Shown here: positions 1 to 5,240 of the stretch, piece after piece
Layout: every line of letters starts with the position of its first letter
How positions within the stretch are numbered: position 1 is the stretch's first letter
NCBI GenBank assembly: GCA_028704195.1
Contig: JAQVLL010000067.1
Coordinates: 1 to 8,347 of the forward strand
From: Smithellaceae bacterium
GTDB taxonomy: Bacteria > Desulfobacterota > Syntrophia > Syntrophales > Smithellaceae
Length of the DNA stretch: 8,347 nt
Direction of reading: 5' to 3'
The notes under the pieces: generated by a model
Databases searched by the model: none
What the model saw: the letters and a program-made list of their open reading frames with translations, nothing else
Told to the model about the DNA's origin: nothing
Translations under genes and position numbers: made by a program

Positions 1-89
1 ACAACGAATTCCATGTGCTCAAAAAGAGAGTGAAGGCGCTGGAAAAGCAGCTCAATATTTCTCCAAACACCCTGAGCGTCGCAAAATAG
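1..89 (+). CDS. phaE: C-terminal fragment of a probable class III PHA synthase subunit PhaE (partial, 5' end outside window)
   Basis: The reading frame is open from the window edge (codons begin at base 3) to a TAG at 87-89, giving 28 residues. The visible part is a charged amphipathic helix with a Lys/Arg/Leu heptad-like pattern (HVLKKRVKALEKQL) followed by a short polar tail. PhaE proteins characteristically end in such a basic coiled-coil-like helix. In class III systems phaE sits next to phaC, whose start lies 60 bp downstream on the same strand. PhaE has no catalytic residues itself; it associates with PhaC and is needed for full polymerase activity. The assignment rests mainly on position beside a class III PhaC and on the end motif. 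Another short helical protein is possible because only the tail is seen. Confidence 0.55.
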   Translation, partial: NEFHVLKKRVKALEKQLNISPNTLSVAK

Positions 90-149
90 CGGCTTTTAAC
101 CGCCTTTGGCGGACAATGGCCAACGATTCCCGGAAGGAACGTTTTTTTC

Positions 150-1460
150 ATGAATTCAACAAAAATCCCCATTGACCTGATTATGGCGCGAATGGCCGAG
201 GACGCGGAGAAGGCACAAAAGCGTGTTTCCAAAGCATCCGATGTCCTGCTTGGCGAACTCAACTACGAGCTCGGCTCAACACCCCATGAAATTGTCTATG
301 AAGAAGACCGGATCCGGGTAAAGCACTACTTTCGCAATGAAAACGCAGAAAATAAGCTAAAAACACCGCTTTTGGTGGTCTACGCGCTGATCAACCGTGA
401 AACCATGCTGGATTTACAGCCGGATCGGAGCGTCGTGAAAACGTTTCTACAGGAAGGCATCGACCTGTACATGGTGGACTGGGGGTATCCCAAGCCCAAG
501 GATCGCTTCCTGACCATTGACGATCATGTCAACGGCTATATGAACAACGTCGTCGATTTCATCCGCAAGAAGCACAATGTCCCTAAAGTTAACCTGATGG
601 GCATTTGCATGGGGGGCACGTTTTCCGTCATCTACTCCGCGCTGCATCCGGAAAAAATCAAAAATTTAATCACCACGGTTACGCCGTCGAGTTTTGACAC
701 GGACAAGGGCCTTTTGCATATATGGATGAAGGATATTGACGCCGATCGGATGATCCGCACGTTCGGCAATATTCCCGGCGATCTGATGAATCTTGGTTTT
801 CTCCTGCTCAATCCTGCGCGGCTGATGATTGATAAATATGTCGGCTTCATGGAAAACATGGACAATAGGGATTTTGTGGAAAACTTCGTGCGCATGGAGC
901 GCTGGATTTTCGACAGTCCCGACGTCCCCGGAGAAACATTCCGCCAGTTTATTGAAGACTGCTATAAAAACAACCTGCTGATTCAGAGCAAAATGCACCT
1001 GAACGGGAAAAGGGTGGATTTGAGCAAACTGACCATGCCGCTGATTAATTTCTATGGCGAATACGATCATCTTGTGCCGCCCCAAGCGTGCAACCAGCTG
1101 ACCAAGGCTGTGGGAAGCAAGGATACTCAGGACGTCTGCCTGGAAACCGGACATATCGGCATATACGTCAGCTCCAAATTCCAGCGGCAATTCGCGCCCC
1201 GAATCGCGCAGTGGCTGAAGGAACGCGACGGAGCAGAAACAGCTGAACCGGCCCTGAAACCGAAGCAGCAGTCCGTGCCGGTCAAAAAAGAGCAGGACGC
1301 GCAGAAGAAACAAAAAAAAGCACAGGTGGTTAAGAAAAAGCAAACGGCAAAGTCCGCGACGGCAGTGAAAAAACTGTTACCTGCGCCGCAGCCCGTTCGT
1401 CGAACAGCAGCAAAAAGAGGAAAGTCATTGCTCATCCAAAGAATTTCTGAAGCCATATAA
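150..1460 (+). CDS. phaC: Class III poly(3-hydroxyalkanoate) synthase catalytic subunit PhaC with Lys-rich C-terminal extension
   Basis: This alpha/beta-hydrolase-fold enzyme polymerises (R)-3-hydroxyacyl-CoA into PHA at the granule surface, working with PhaE. The lipase-like box GICMGG (residues 151-156) carries the nucleophile Cys153. Asp306 in YGEYDHLVPP and His335 in ETGHIGIY complete the triad. All three are offset by exactly +4 from Cys149/Asp302/His331 of the Allochromatium vinosum class III enzyme as I recall it. The conserved MVDWGYP segment is at 108-114. The catalytic body ends near residue 360, about the usual full length of a class III PhaC. It is followed by about 76 extra residues rich in Lys, Ala, Gln and Pro (about 16 Lys and 4 Arg against 5 acidic residues). 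The ATG at 150 has a GGAAGGAA ribosome site upstream (132-139). It probably forms an operon with phaE upstream and the GAF gene 18 bp downstream. The family call is secure; the role of the tail is unknown. Confidence 0.96.
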   Translation: MNSTKIPIDLIMARMAEDAEKAQKRVSKASDVLLGELNYELGSTPHEIVYEEDRIRVKHYFRNENAENKLKTPLLVVYALINRETMLDLQPDRSVVKTFLQEGIDLYMVDWGYPKPKDRFLTIDDHVNGYMNNVVDFIRKKHNVPKVNLMGICMGGTFSVIYSALHPEKIKNLITTVTPSSFDTDKGLLHIWMKDIDADRMIRTFGNIPGDLMNLGFLLLNPARLMIDKYVGFMENMDNRDFVENFVRMERWIFDSPDVPGETFRQFIEDCYKNNLLIQSKMHLNGKRVDLSKLTMPLINFYGEYDHLVPPQACNQLTKAVGSKDTQDVCLETGHIGIYVSSKFQRQFAPRIAQWLKERDGAETAEPALKPKQQSVPVKKEQDAQKKQKKAQVVKKKQTAKSATAVKKLLPAPQPVRRTAAKRGKSLLIQRISEAI

Positions 1461-1478
1461 AAAAAGGGAGATGGGAAC

Positions 1479-2534
1479 ATGTCAACTGGAGAAGATTATT
1501 TTCGGACTTTAAGCAAACTGAGCAAAGAAATGGCTGCAACGGATGACTATATGAAAATAGGGCATCTGATTGTCTCCACGGCAGTGAAAACCCTGAAAGC
1601 AAAGGCAGCCGTCGTCTTTATGATTGATGAAAATTCGGAAGACTCGATCAGCAACACCGCCATCATTCAGGTCGGACTTTCCGAAAAATACATCCACGCG
1701 GGACCCGCTCACGCCGTCAAGCTCAGTCCACAGTTGCTGAAAGACGGTTACATGTATTTCAGGGATGCAAAAACCGACAAGCGGCTGGCAAACCGGGAGG
1801 CAAAGAAAAAAGAGGGCATTGGCTCGATTTTATCCGTGCCGGTTATGGATAAAGGCAGATTGCTCGGTCTTTTTAGTCTTTACACCAAAAATATCCGTAA
1901 ATTTACGAAAGATGAAATCGATTTTCTGTCCATTCTGGCCGAGCAGGGAGGCTCCGAGATTGAAAAAGTCCTCCTGATCCAGAGGCTCCGCAATCAGTCG
2001 CGTACCTTTCTGAAATTAGCCGCAAGCATTTCGGAAAGTCTGGATGTAAAGGCGATTTTACAGGCCATGACGCAAGATCTGGTAAAATCCCTGCGTCTTA
2101 AGGCGTCTTCTGTCCTGCTGTTGGATGAAAACAGGCGCACGTTGAAAAGGGTGGCCTGTTTCGGTTTAAGTGAAAAATATCTGAATAAAGGACCGGTTCT
2201 GGCGGATAAAAATATCGCTGAAACCCTGAAAGGAAGAACCATCGCCATTCAAGATGTATTTAAGGACACTGGCATCCAGTACAAGAAAGAAAAGAAGGAG
2301 GAAGGCATTGTCTCCATGCTGTATGTTCCAATCAAATCCAAAGAGGATGTCATCGGTGTTCTGATGGTGTACAGCGCCCGGAAAAGAGAATTCACGGAAG
2401 ATGAAGTTCTGCTGGTGACAGCGCTGGCCTACCAGGGGGGCCTTGCAATCAATAATGCATGCACCTACATGGTTATGCAGGATGACATCAAGGATTTGAA
2501 GGAGAATATATGGAGCCACAAGTCCTGGTTCTGA
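1479..2534 (+). CDS. Tandem GAF-domain protein, probable sensor without output domain
   Basis: The 351-residue protein contains two GAF domains and nothing else recognisable. GAF1 spans about residues 10-164 and GAF2 about 170-330. The duplication is visible directly. GLSEKY-x4-GP occurs at 66 and again at 219, with EGIGSILSVPV versus EGIVSMLYVPI and RKFTKDEIDFL versus REFTEDEVLLV in equivalent places. GAF domains bind small ligands (cyclic nucleotides, haem, flavin, organic acids) or dimerise. No kinase, cyclase, GGDEF, AAA+ or DNA-binding module follows; the protein ends in a short helix with WSHKSWF at the terminus. It starts 18 bp after phaC with a GGGAG ribosome site, so it is very likely co-transcribed and may sense a metabolite linked to PHA synthesis, or act through a partner protein. 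The specific ligand cannot be told from the sequence. Confidence 0.85.
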   Translation: MSTGEDYFRTLSKLSKEMAATDDYMKIGHLIVSTAVKTLKAKAAVVFMIDENSEDSISNTAIIQVGLSEKYIHAGPAHAVKLSPQLLKDGYMYFRDAKTDKRLANREAKKKEGIGSILSVPVMDKGRLLGLFSLYTKNIRKFTKDEIDFLSILAEQGGSEIEKVLLIQRLRNQSRTFLKLAASISESLDVKAILQAMTQDLVKSLRLKASSVLLLDENRRTLKRVACFGLSEKYLNKGPVLADKNIAETLKGRTIAIQDVFKDTGIQYKKEKKEEGIVSMLYVPIKSKEDVIGVLMVYSARKREFTEDEVLLVTALAYQGGLAINNACTYMVMQDDIKDLKENIWSHKSWF

Positions 2535-2564
2535 TAGCAAGGCGCATGGAATATTACACCTCTT

Positions 2565-2706
2565 CACGTGTCCCCTCTGGGCAACCTTTTTTGTCCCCCT
2601 CTGGAGGGGGTTGGGGGAGGATGGTGCTGCAATTTTTCATCAATTTACAGATTGGGAATCTGTTATCCACCTCCGTCACTTCGTGACACCTCCGCCAGCG
2701 GAGGAC
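2565..2706. repeat. GC-rich mini-hairpin and direct-repeat cluster between the GAF gene and phaJ
   Basis: Within otherwise AT-rich spacer DNA lie short GC-rich repeats. TCCCCTCTGG at 2571-2580 recurs as TCCCCCTCTGG at 2594-2604, a 23-base offset. CACCTCCG occurs at 2668-2675 and 2687-2694, a 19-base offset. Three hairpins are visible. CCCCCTC/GAGGGGG (2595-2601 with 2604-2610) has a TG loop. GTCAC/GTGAC (2675-2679 with 2683-2687) has a TTC loop. CCTCCGC/GCGGAGG (2689-2695 with 2698-2704) has a CA loop. No convincing ORF lies here. The composition and paired design resemble dispersed intergenic palindromic repeats seen in many environmental genomes. The region may also attenuate read-through from the GAF gene, although no U-tract follows the hairpins. 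No homology search was possible. Confidence 0.6.
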
Positions 2707-2765
2707 ACAGATGTAAAAAATGTTTATGTATTTCGTTGCCGGCATAATAATCAGGAGGATAATTT

Positions 2766-3197
2766 ATGATCGCGGGGAAAAGCATTGACCAGCTTCAAGT
2801 CGGAAATGCGGCGGAATTTGCCAAAACAGTGTCAGAAACGGATATCTATCTGTACGCGGGCATCACCGGTGATTTCAACCCGGCGCATGTCAATGAGGAG
2901 TACGCAAAAAATACTTTCTTCAAAACCCGAATAGCGCACGGAATGCTCACGGCGGGATTCATTTCGGCCATTATCGCCAATCAGCTGCCCGGTCCCGGGA
3001 CCATTTATCTGAAACAGGAATTAAGTTTTCTCGCACCGGTGCACATCGGCGACACCATTACAGCACGGGTAGAAATTATTGAATTGAATACTGAGAAAAA
3101 TCGCGTCCGCTTAAAAACCACCTGCAGCAACCAGGACGGTGTTATGGTGCTTGACGGGTTTGGACTGGTCAGCCCTCCTAAATCTCATAAAAAATGA
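2766..3197 (+). CDS. phaJ: (R)-specific enoyl-CoA hydratase, PhaJ/MaoC-like hot-dog fold
   Basis: It hydrates trans-2-enoyl-CoA to (R)-3-hydroxyacyl-CoA, supplying PHA monomers from fatty-acid oxidation intermediates. The 143-residue length is typical for PhaJ. The hydratase-2 signature is clear: YAGITGDFNPAHVNEEYA at residues 30-47, with catalytic Asp36 and His41 in the same D-x4-H spacing as Asp31/His36 of Aeromonas PhaJ. The GML-x2-G-x2-S segment follows at 59-66. The hot-dog strand FLAPVHIGDTI is at 88-98. The start ATG has a perfect AGGAGG 7 bases upstream (2753-2758). The gene is separated from the GAF gene by 231 bp of repeat-rich DNA and ends about 30 bp before a strong terminator. 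The PHA context favours PhaJ over other MaoC-type dehydratases, though chain-length preference cannot be read from sequence alone. Confidence 0.93.
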   Translation: MIAGKSIDQLQVGNAAEFAKTVSETDIYLYAGITGDFNPAHVNEEYAKNTFFKTRIAHGMLTAGFISAIIANQLPGPGTIYLKQELSFLAPVHIGDTITARVEIIELNTEKNRVRLKTTCSNQDGVMVLDGFGLVSPPKSHKK

Positions 3198-3226
3198 TCT
3201 TTGGACCTTCAGAATCCTTAAAATGC

Positions 3227-3262
3227 AAAAAAGCCGCCGTGTTTGATCGCGGCGGCTTTTTT
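3227..3262. terminator. Bidirectional intrinsic terminator between phaJ and the first phasin-like gene
   Basis: A GCCGCCG/CGGCGGC stem (3233-3239 with 3250-3256) has a 10-base loop. It is flanked by six A on the left and six T on the right, so the transcript on either strand ends in a hairpin plus U-run. It lies 29 bp past the phaJ stop and 16 bp past the minus-strand phasin stop, so it serves both convergent units. Confidence 0.93.
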
Positions 3263-3278
3263 GTCAACATGGCCGTTT

Positions 3279-3542
3279 TTATTTCTGCGCAAAAAATGCT
3301 TCTACTTTCTTGAAGTTTTCGTCGGCGGCCGCTTTGAATTCATCACGCCCCTTCTTGTAGGTCTTGATCCAGTCATTGATCAGCTTCTTTCCCTCTTCCG
3401 GGAAAAAGGCCGTCTGCTGCTGCATCATGGCCGTGATCATTTTCTCGGTCTGATCCTGAATAACGGCCATCGCGTCGAATGAATTGTCAAAAGCCTTCTT
3501 GTTAAAATCCACCATCTGTTTTGCAATCTGTTTGGGTTCCAT
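3279..3542 (-). CDS. Small phasin-like PHA granule-associated protein (copy 1)
   Basis: This is an 87-residue, wholly helical, charged and amphipathic protein without signal peptide or membrane span. It aligns end to end with the minus-strand neighbour at 3673-3960. Shared spots include K-x-M near the start, F-[DE]-N-x-F-[DN]-A at 18-24, IND in the middle, YKK-x3-[DE]FK and AA-x-EN. Phasins coat PHA granules with such amphipathic helices. This protein is shorter than most characterised phasins (about 110-190 residues). The start has a perfect AGGAGG (plus-strand CCTCCT at 3548-3553) 5 bases upstream. The 130-bp gap from the upstream paralogue shows no clear promoter or terminator, so the two may share a transcript. 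The phasin call combines protein character with location between phaJ and phaR. Confidence 0.8.
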   Translation of the reverse strand: MEPKQIAKQMVDFNKKAFDNSFDAMAVIQDQTEKMITAMMQQQTAFFPEEGKKLINDWIKTYKKGRDEFKAAADENFKKVEAFFAQK

Positions 3543-3672
3543 CGTTTCCTCCTAAATTTTGTTTTTGGGCTGGTTTTTGTTTGTTTTCTTATTGTTGACC
3601 ATTAACTTCTATTGAAACTCAGAATCTGCTTAATCATTTTTTTTGAAGGAATGATAAATTCCCCCGGTTTTG

Positions 3673-3960
3673 TTATTGCTTCGTTGATTGGAATACATCC
3701 ATTCCTGATGTTAACATTTTTTCCAGTCTTGAATAATTCTCCCTGGCAGCTTCTTTAAAATCGCCGGTATATTTCTTATATATACCGTGACAGTCATTGA
3801 TGATCGATCTTGATTCAGCAGGAATCCAGGGTAATTGTTTCATCACGTTATCCACCGCTTTGACAGTGTGCTCCTGCAACATAACCACGGCATTGAAGCC
3901 GTTTTCGAAGGAAGCCTTGTGAGCTTTAATCATTTTTTTTGTCATTTCATTGTTATACAT
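3673..3960 (-). CDS. Small phasin-like PHA granule-associated protein (copy 2)
   Basis: This 95-residue, helix-rich protein is a paralogue of the 87-residue protein encoded downstream. By eye about one third of aligned positions are identical (for example F-E-N-G-F-N-A, IIND, YKK and DFKEAARENY). It differs by a one-residue gap in the PWIPAE loop and about ten extra C-terminal residues. It has no signal peptide or membrane segment. It probably coats PHA granules, possibly as a mixed layer with copy 1. Its start follows AAGGA with 9-base spacing. A consensus sigma70 promoter lies immediately upstream (3997-4024), overlapping inverted repeats that look like PhaR operators. Control by PhaR, as for phaP genes elsewhere, is therefore likely. 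The gene reads away from phaR. Confidence 0.8.
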   Translation of the reverse strand: MYNNEMTKKMIKAHKASFENGFNAVVMLQEHTVKAVDNVMKQLPWIPAESRSIINDCHGIYKKYTGDFKEAARENYSRLEKMLTSGMDVFQSTKQ

Positions 3961-3996
3961 AATTTATGTTCCTTTTCTTTATTTGTCTTATGACTC

Positions 3997-4024
3997 ATTA
4001 TAACCAACATTTTTTCTTTGTCAA
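3997..4024 (-). promoter_or_regulatory. Consensus sigma70 promoter for the phasin-like gene(s)
   Basis: Read on the minus strand, TTGACA (4024-4019) and TATAAT (4002-3997) are both exact consensus matches separated by 16 bases. Transcription would begin near 3990, about 30 bases before the ATG of the phasin-like gene. The -35 box sits inside the loop of a 13-bp inverted repeat, so a protein bound there would cover the promoter. Confidence 0.85.
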
Positions 4025-4049
4025 GAGAAAAAATGTTGCATTGCAACAT
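4005..4049. promoter_or_regulatory. Overlapping inverted repeats, candidate PhaR operator
   Basis: Two perfect inverted repeats share an arm. The first pairs CAACATTTTTTCT (4005-4017) with its complement at 4026-4038 across an 8-base spacer holding the phasin -35 box. The second is ATGTTGCA-T-TGCAACAT (4033-4049), an 8-1-8 palindrome. Its core TTGCATTGCAA resembles the CTGC-N3-GCAG type of site reported for PhaR in alphaproteobacteria, with T/A in the outer positions. The phaR gene itself lies about 155 bp away. Repressor binding here would block the phasin promoter. The binding protein is inferred. Confidence 0.65.
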
Positions 4050-4151
4050 AACTCTGTCAATTCCGCATGCTGCAATGAATATTATTTTATGTCATATATA
4101 CATATACTTAAATCAACACAGACCGTAAAAAGCCCTGCCAGTCATTATTTC

Positions 4152-4184
4152 ATGTTGCATTATCTACCGCAATTGCGTAATAAT
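4152..4184 (+). promoter_or_regulatory. Probable phaR promoter with embedded operator-like sites
   Basis: TTGCAT (4155-4160) and TAATAA (4178-4183) are spaced by 17 bases and fit a moderate sigma70 promoter ending just before the phaR ribosome site. The -35 box is part of ATGTTGCATT (4152-4161), a ten-base exact copy of the left part of the 4033-4049 palindrome. The spacer contains the palindrome CGCAATTGCG (4168-4177). This layout suggests PhaR represses its own gene. The promoter match is imperfect, so this is less certain than the phasin promoter. Confidence 0.5.
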
Positions 4185-4204
4185 TGTAGGAAAGGGAGAT
4201 CAAG

Positions 4205-4687
4205 ATGGATAAAAATACTCTGCATCTGAAAAAATACACGAACCGCAGGCTATATGACACGGTAAAAAGTGCTTACGTTACGCTTGATTACGTGACCGAT
4301 ACCATCCGCCGGGGCAGGCAGATTCAGGTAACCGATGCAAAAACCGGCGAAGATGTCACACCGGCTATTCTCACGCAGATTGTTCTCGAAGAGGCACGGA
4401 AAAAGAAATTCCTTCTCCCCCCTCCTCTGCTTTATCTGATCATCCAATACGGGGAAAATCTTCTATCTGATTTTTTTGAAAAATATCTTGAACAAACCAT
4501 CAAAAATTATCTGTTGTTCCGGAACATGGCCGACGATCAATTCAAAAAATGGCTCGATTACGGCGAAAATTATTCAAAAATGAACCCAAAGGCAATGGCC
4601 GGTCTGTCATCCTTTAAGCCTCTTTTCGATCTGTTTACCCCAGAACCAGGTAAACAAAAAAACAAAGAAGGTCATAAAAAAGAATAG
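4205..4687 (+). CDS. phaR: Polyhydroxyalkanoate synthesis regulator PhaR
   Basis: This 160-residue repressor binds both DNA and nascent PHA, releasing phasin genes when polymer appears. The N-terminal PHB/PHA accumulation regulator DNA-binding domain covers about residues 7-68. It has the family hallmarks KKYTNRRLYDT (9-19), YVTLDYV (24-30), VTDAKTGEDVT (42-52) and ILTQIVLEE (55-63). The C-terminal half is helical and amphipathic (LLYLIIQYGENLLSDFFEKYLEQ region), suited to polymer or granule contact, and ends in a Lys-rich tail. The ATG follows AAGGGAGA at close spacing. The gene is divergent from the phasin-like pair. Its upstream region carries palindromes with TTGC/GCAA cores, consistent with autoregulation and phasin control. 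No terminator is evident before the next gene. Confidence 0.95.
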   Translation: MDKNTLHLKKYTNRRLYDTVKSAYVTLDYVTDTIRRGRQIQVTDAKTGEDVTPAILTQIVLEEARKKKFLLPPPLLYLIIQYGENLLSDFFEKYLEQTIKNYLLFRNMADDQFKKWLDYGENYSKMNPKAMAGLSSFKPLFDLFTPEPGKQKNKEGHKKE

Positions 4688-4728
4688 AACAGAGGCATTC
4701 GGCTTTACGTTGTTTGATCAACTTTGCC

Positions 4729-4757
4729 TTGACATTATTCTTCTCATCTCTTAACAT
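4729..4757 (+). promoter_or_regulatory. Sigma70 promoter for the NIL-ferredoxin gene
   Basis: TTGACA (4729-4734) is followed after exactly 17 bases by TAACAT (4752-4757). Transcription would start near 4764. This implies the ferredoxin gene has its own promoter despite lying close behind phaR, and argues against the upstream TTG (4714) and ATG (4756) as start codons. Confidence 0.65.
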
Positions 4758-4773
4758 GCCGCAAAATTCGGAC

Positions 4774-5202
4774 ATGAATGTATACCAGCCTATGTATTCG
4801 AAAAAAATAGTTATTCGCTACACTCCAGACGTTGTTCAACAGCCGGTCATTTACCTGCTGTCTCAGAAGCACAATCTTGTCTTTAATATTCTTAAAGCCA
4901 GAATTTATCCCCGGCGCGAGGGTGTCATCGTCATGGAGCTCAGCGGCCAAAAAGAAGATTTCGATCGCGGCATTCACTTTCTGAAAGAAATGGGGCTGAA
5001 AGTTGAGCCTCTTTCGAAAAGTGTGAGCCAGAACATCGACAAATGTGTTCACTGCGGCGCCTGTACCGGTTTTTGCCCGACCGGCGCCCTGTCTTTTGAG
5101 AGAACGACTCAAAAAGTCCTGTTTGATCCTGAGAAATGCAACGGCTGCGAACTTTGTGTTTCCGCATGCCCCGTTCGCGCAATGGAAATTAATTTAATGT
5201 AA
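4774..5202 (+). CDS. NIL domain-containing 2[4Fe-4S] ferredoxin
   Basis: This small cytoplasmic electron carrier or iron-sulfur protein has two parts. An N-terminal NIL domain (about residues 9-80; KKIVIRYTPDVVQQPVIYLL and FNILKARIYPRREG) is of the type also found at the C-terminus of MetN. It is followed by two cluster motifs, CVHCGACTGFCP (Cys91, 94, 97, 101) and CNGCELCVSACP (Cys122, 125, 128, 132), each able to hold one [4Fe-4S]. The architecture is common in strict anaerobes, often near methionine/homocysteine metabolism genes, which are absent here. The start is uncertain. In-frame options are TTG 4714, ATG 4756, ATG 4774 and ATG 4792, none with a good ribosome site. I chose 4774 because the promoter at 4729-4757 lies upstream of it; 4792 fits family N-termini equally well. 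It lies 38 bp before the DUF1846 gene and may be co-transcribed with it. Confidence 0.88.
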   Translation: MNVYQPMYSKKIVIRYTPDVVQQPVIYLLSQKHNLVFNILKARIYPRREGVIVMELSGQKEDFDRGIHFLKEMGLKVEPLSKSVSQNIDKCVHCGACTGFCPTGALSFERTTQKVLFDPEKCNGCELCVSACPVRAMEINLM

Positions 5203-5240
5203 TCAAAAACCTGTACACCGGAAAGGCACAAGAGACACTC

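Noticed and set aside
666..1343. 225-codon open frame on the minus strand inside phaC
   Set aside because: It lies wholly antisense to a confidently identified PhaC with all catalytic residues, and its translation is Phe/Leu/Cys-rich mirror sequence of the Lys-rich tail with no family resemblance.
2554..2745. 63-codon minus-strand frame across the GAF-phaJ spacer
   Set aside because: It reads through the hairpin repeats, giving repeat-derived Pro/Gly/Glu sequence. No ribosome site or family match.
2720..2748. Possible promoter for phaJ (CATAAT at 2743-2748)
   Set aside because: No acceptable -35 box at 16-18 bases upstream, and the start point would fall in the ribosome site.
3633..3655. 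ATCATT/AATGAT hairpin with adjacent T-run between the two phasin genes, possible terminator
   Set aside because: The stem is only 6 bp and AT-rich, and the T-run falls in the loop, so it is unlikely to terminate transcription.
3966..4229. 87-codon plus-strand frame overlapping the phaR start
   Set aside because: It covers the operator/promoter region and overlaps phaR in another frame; no ribosome site and no protein-like character.
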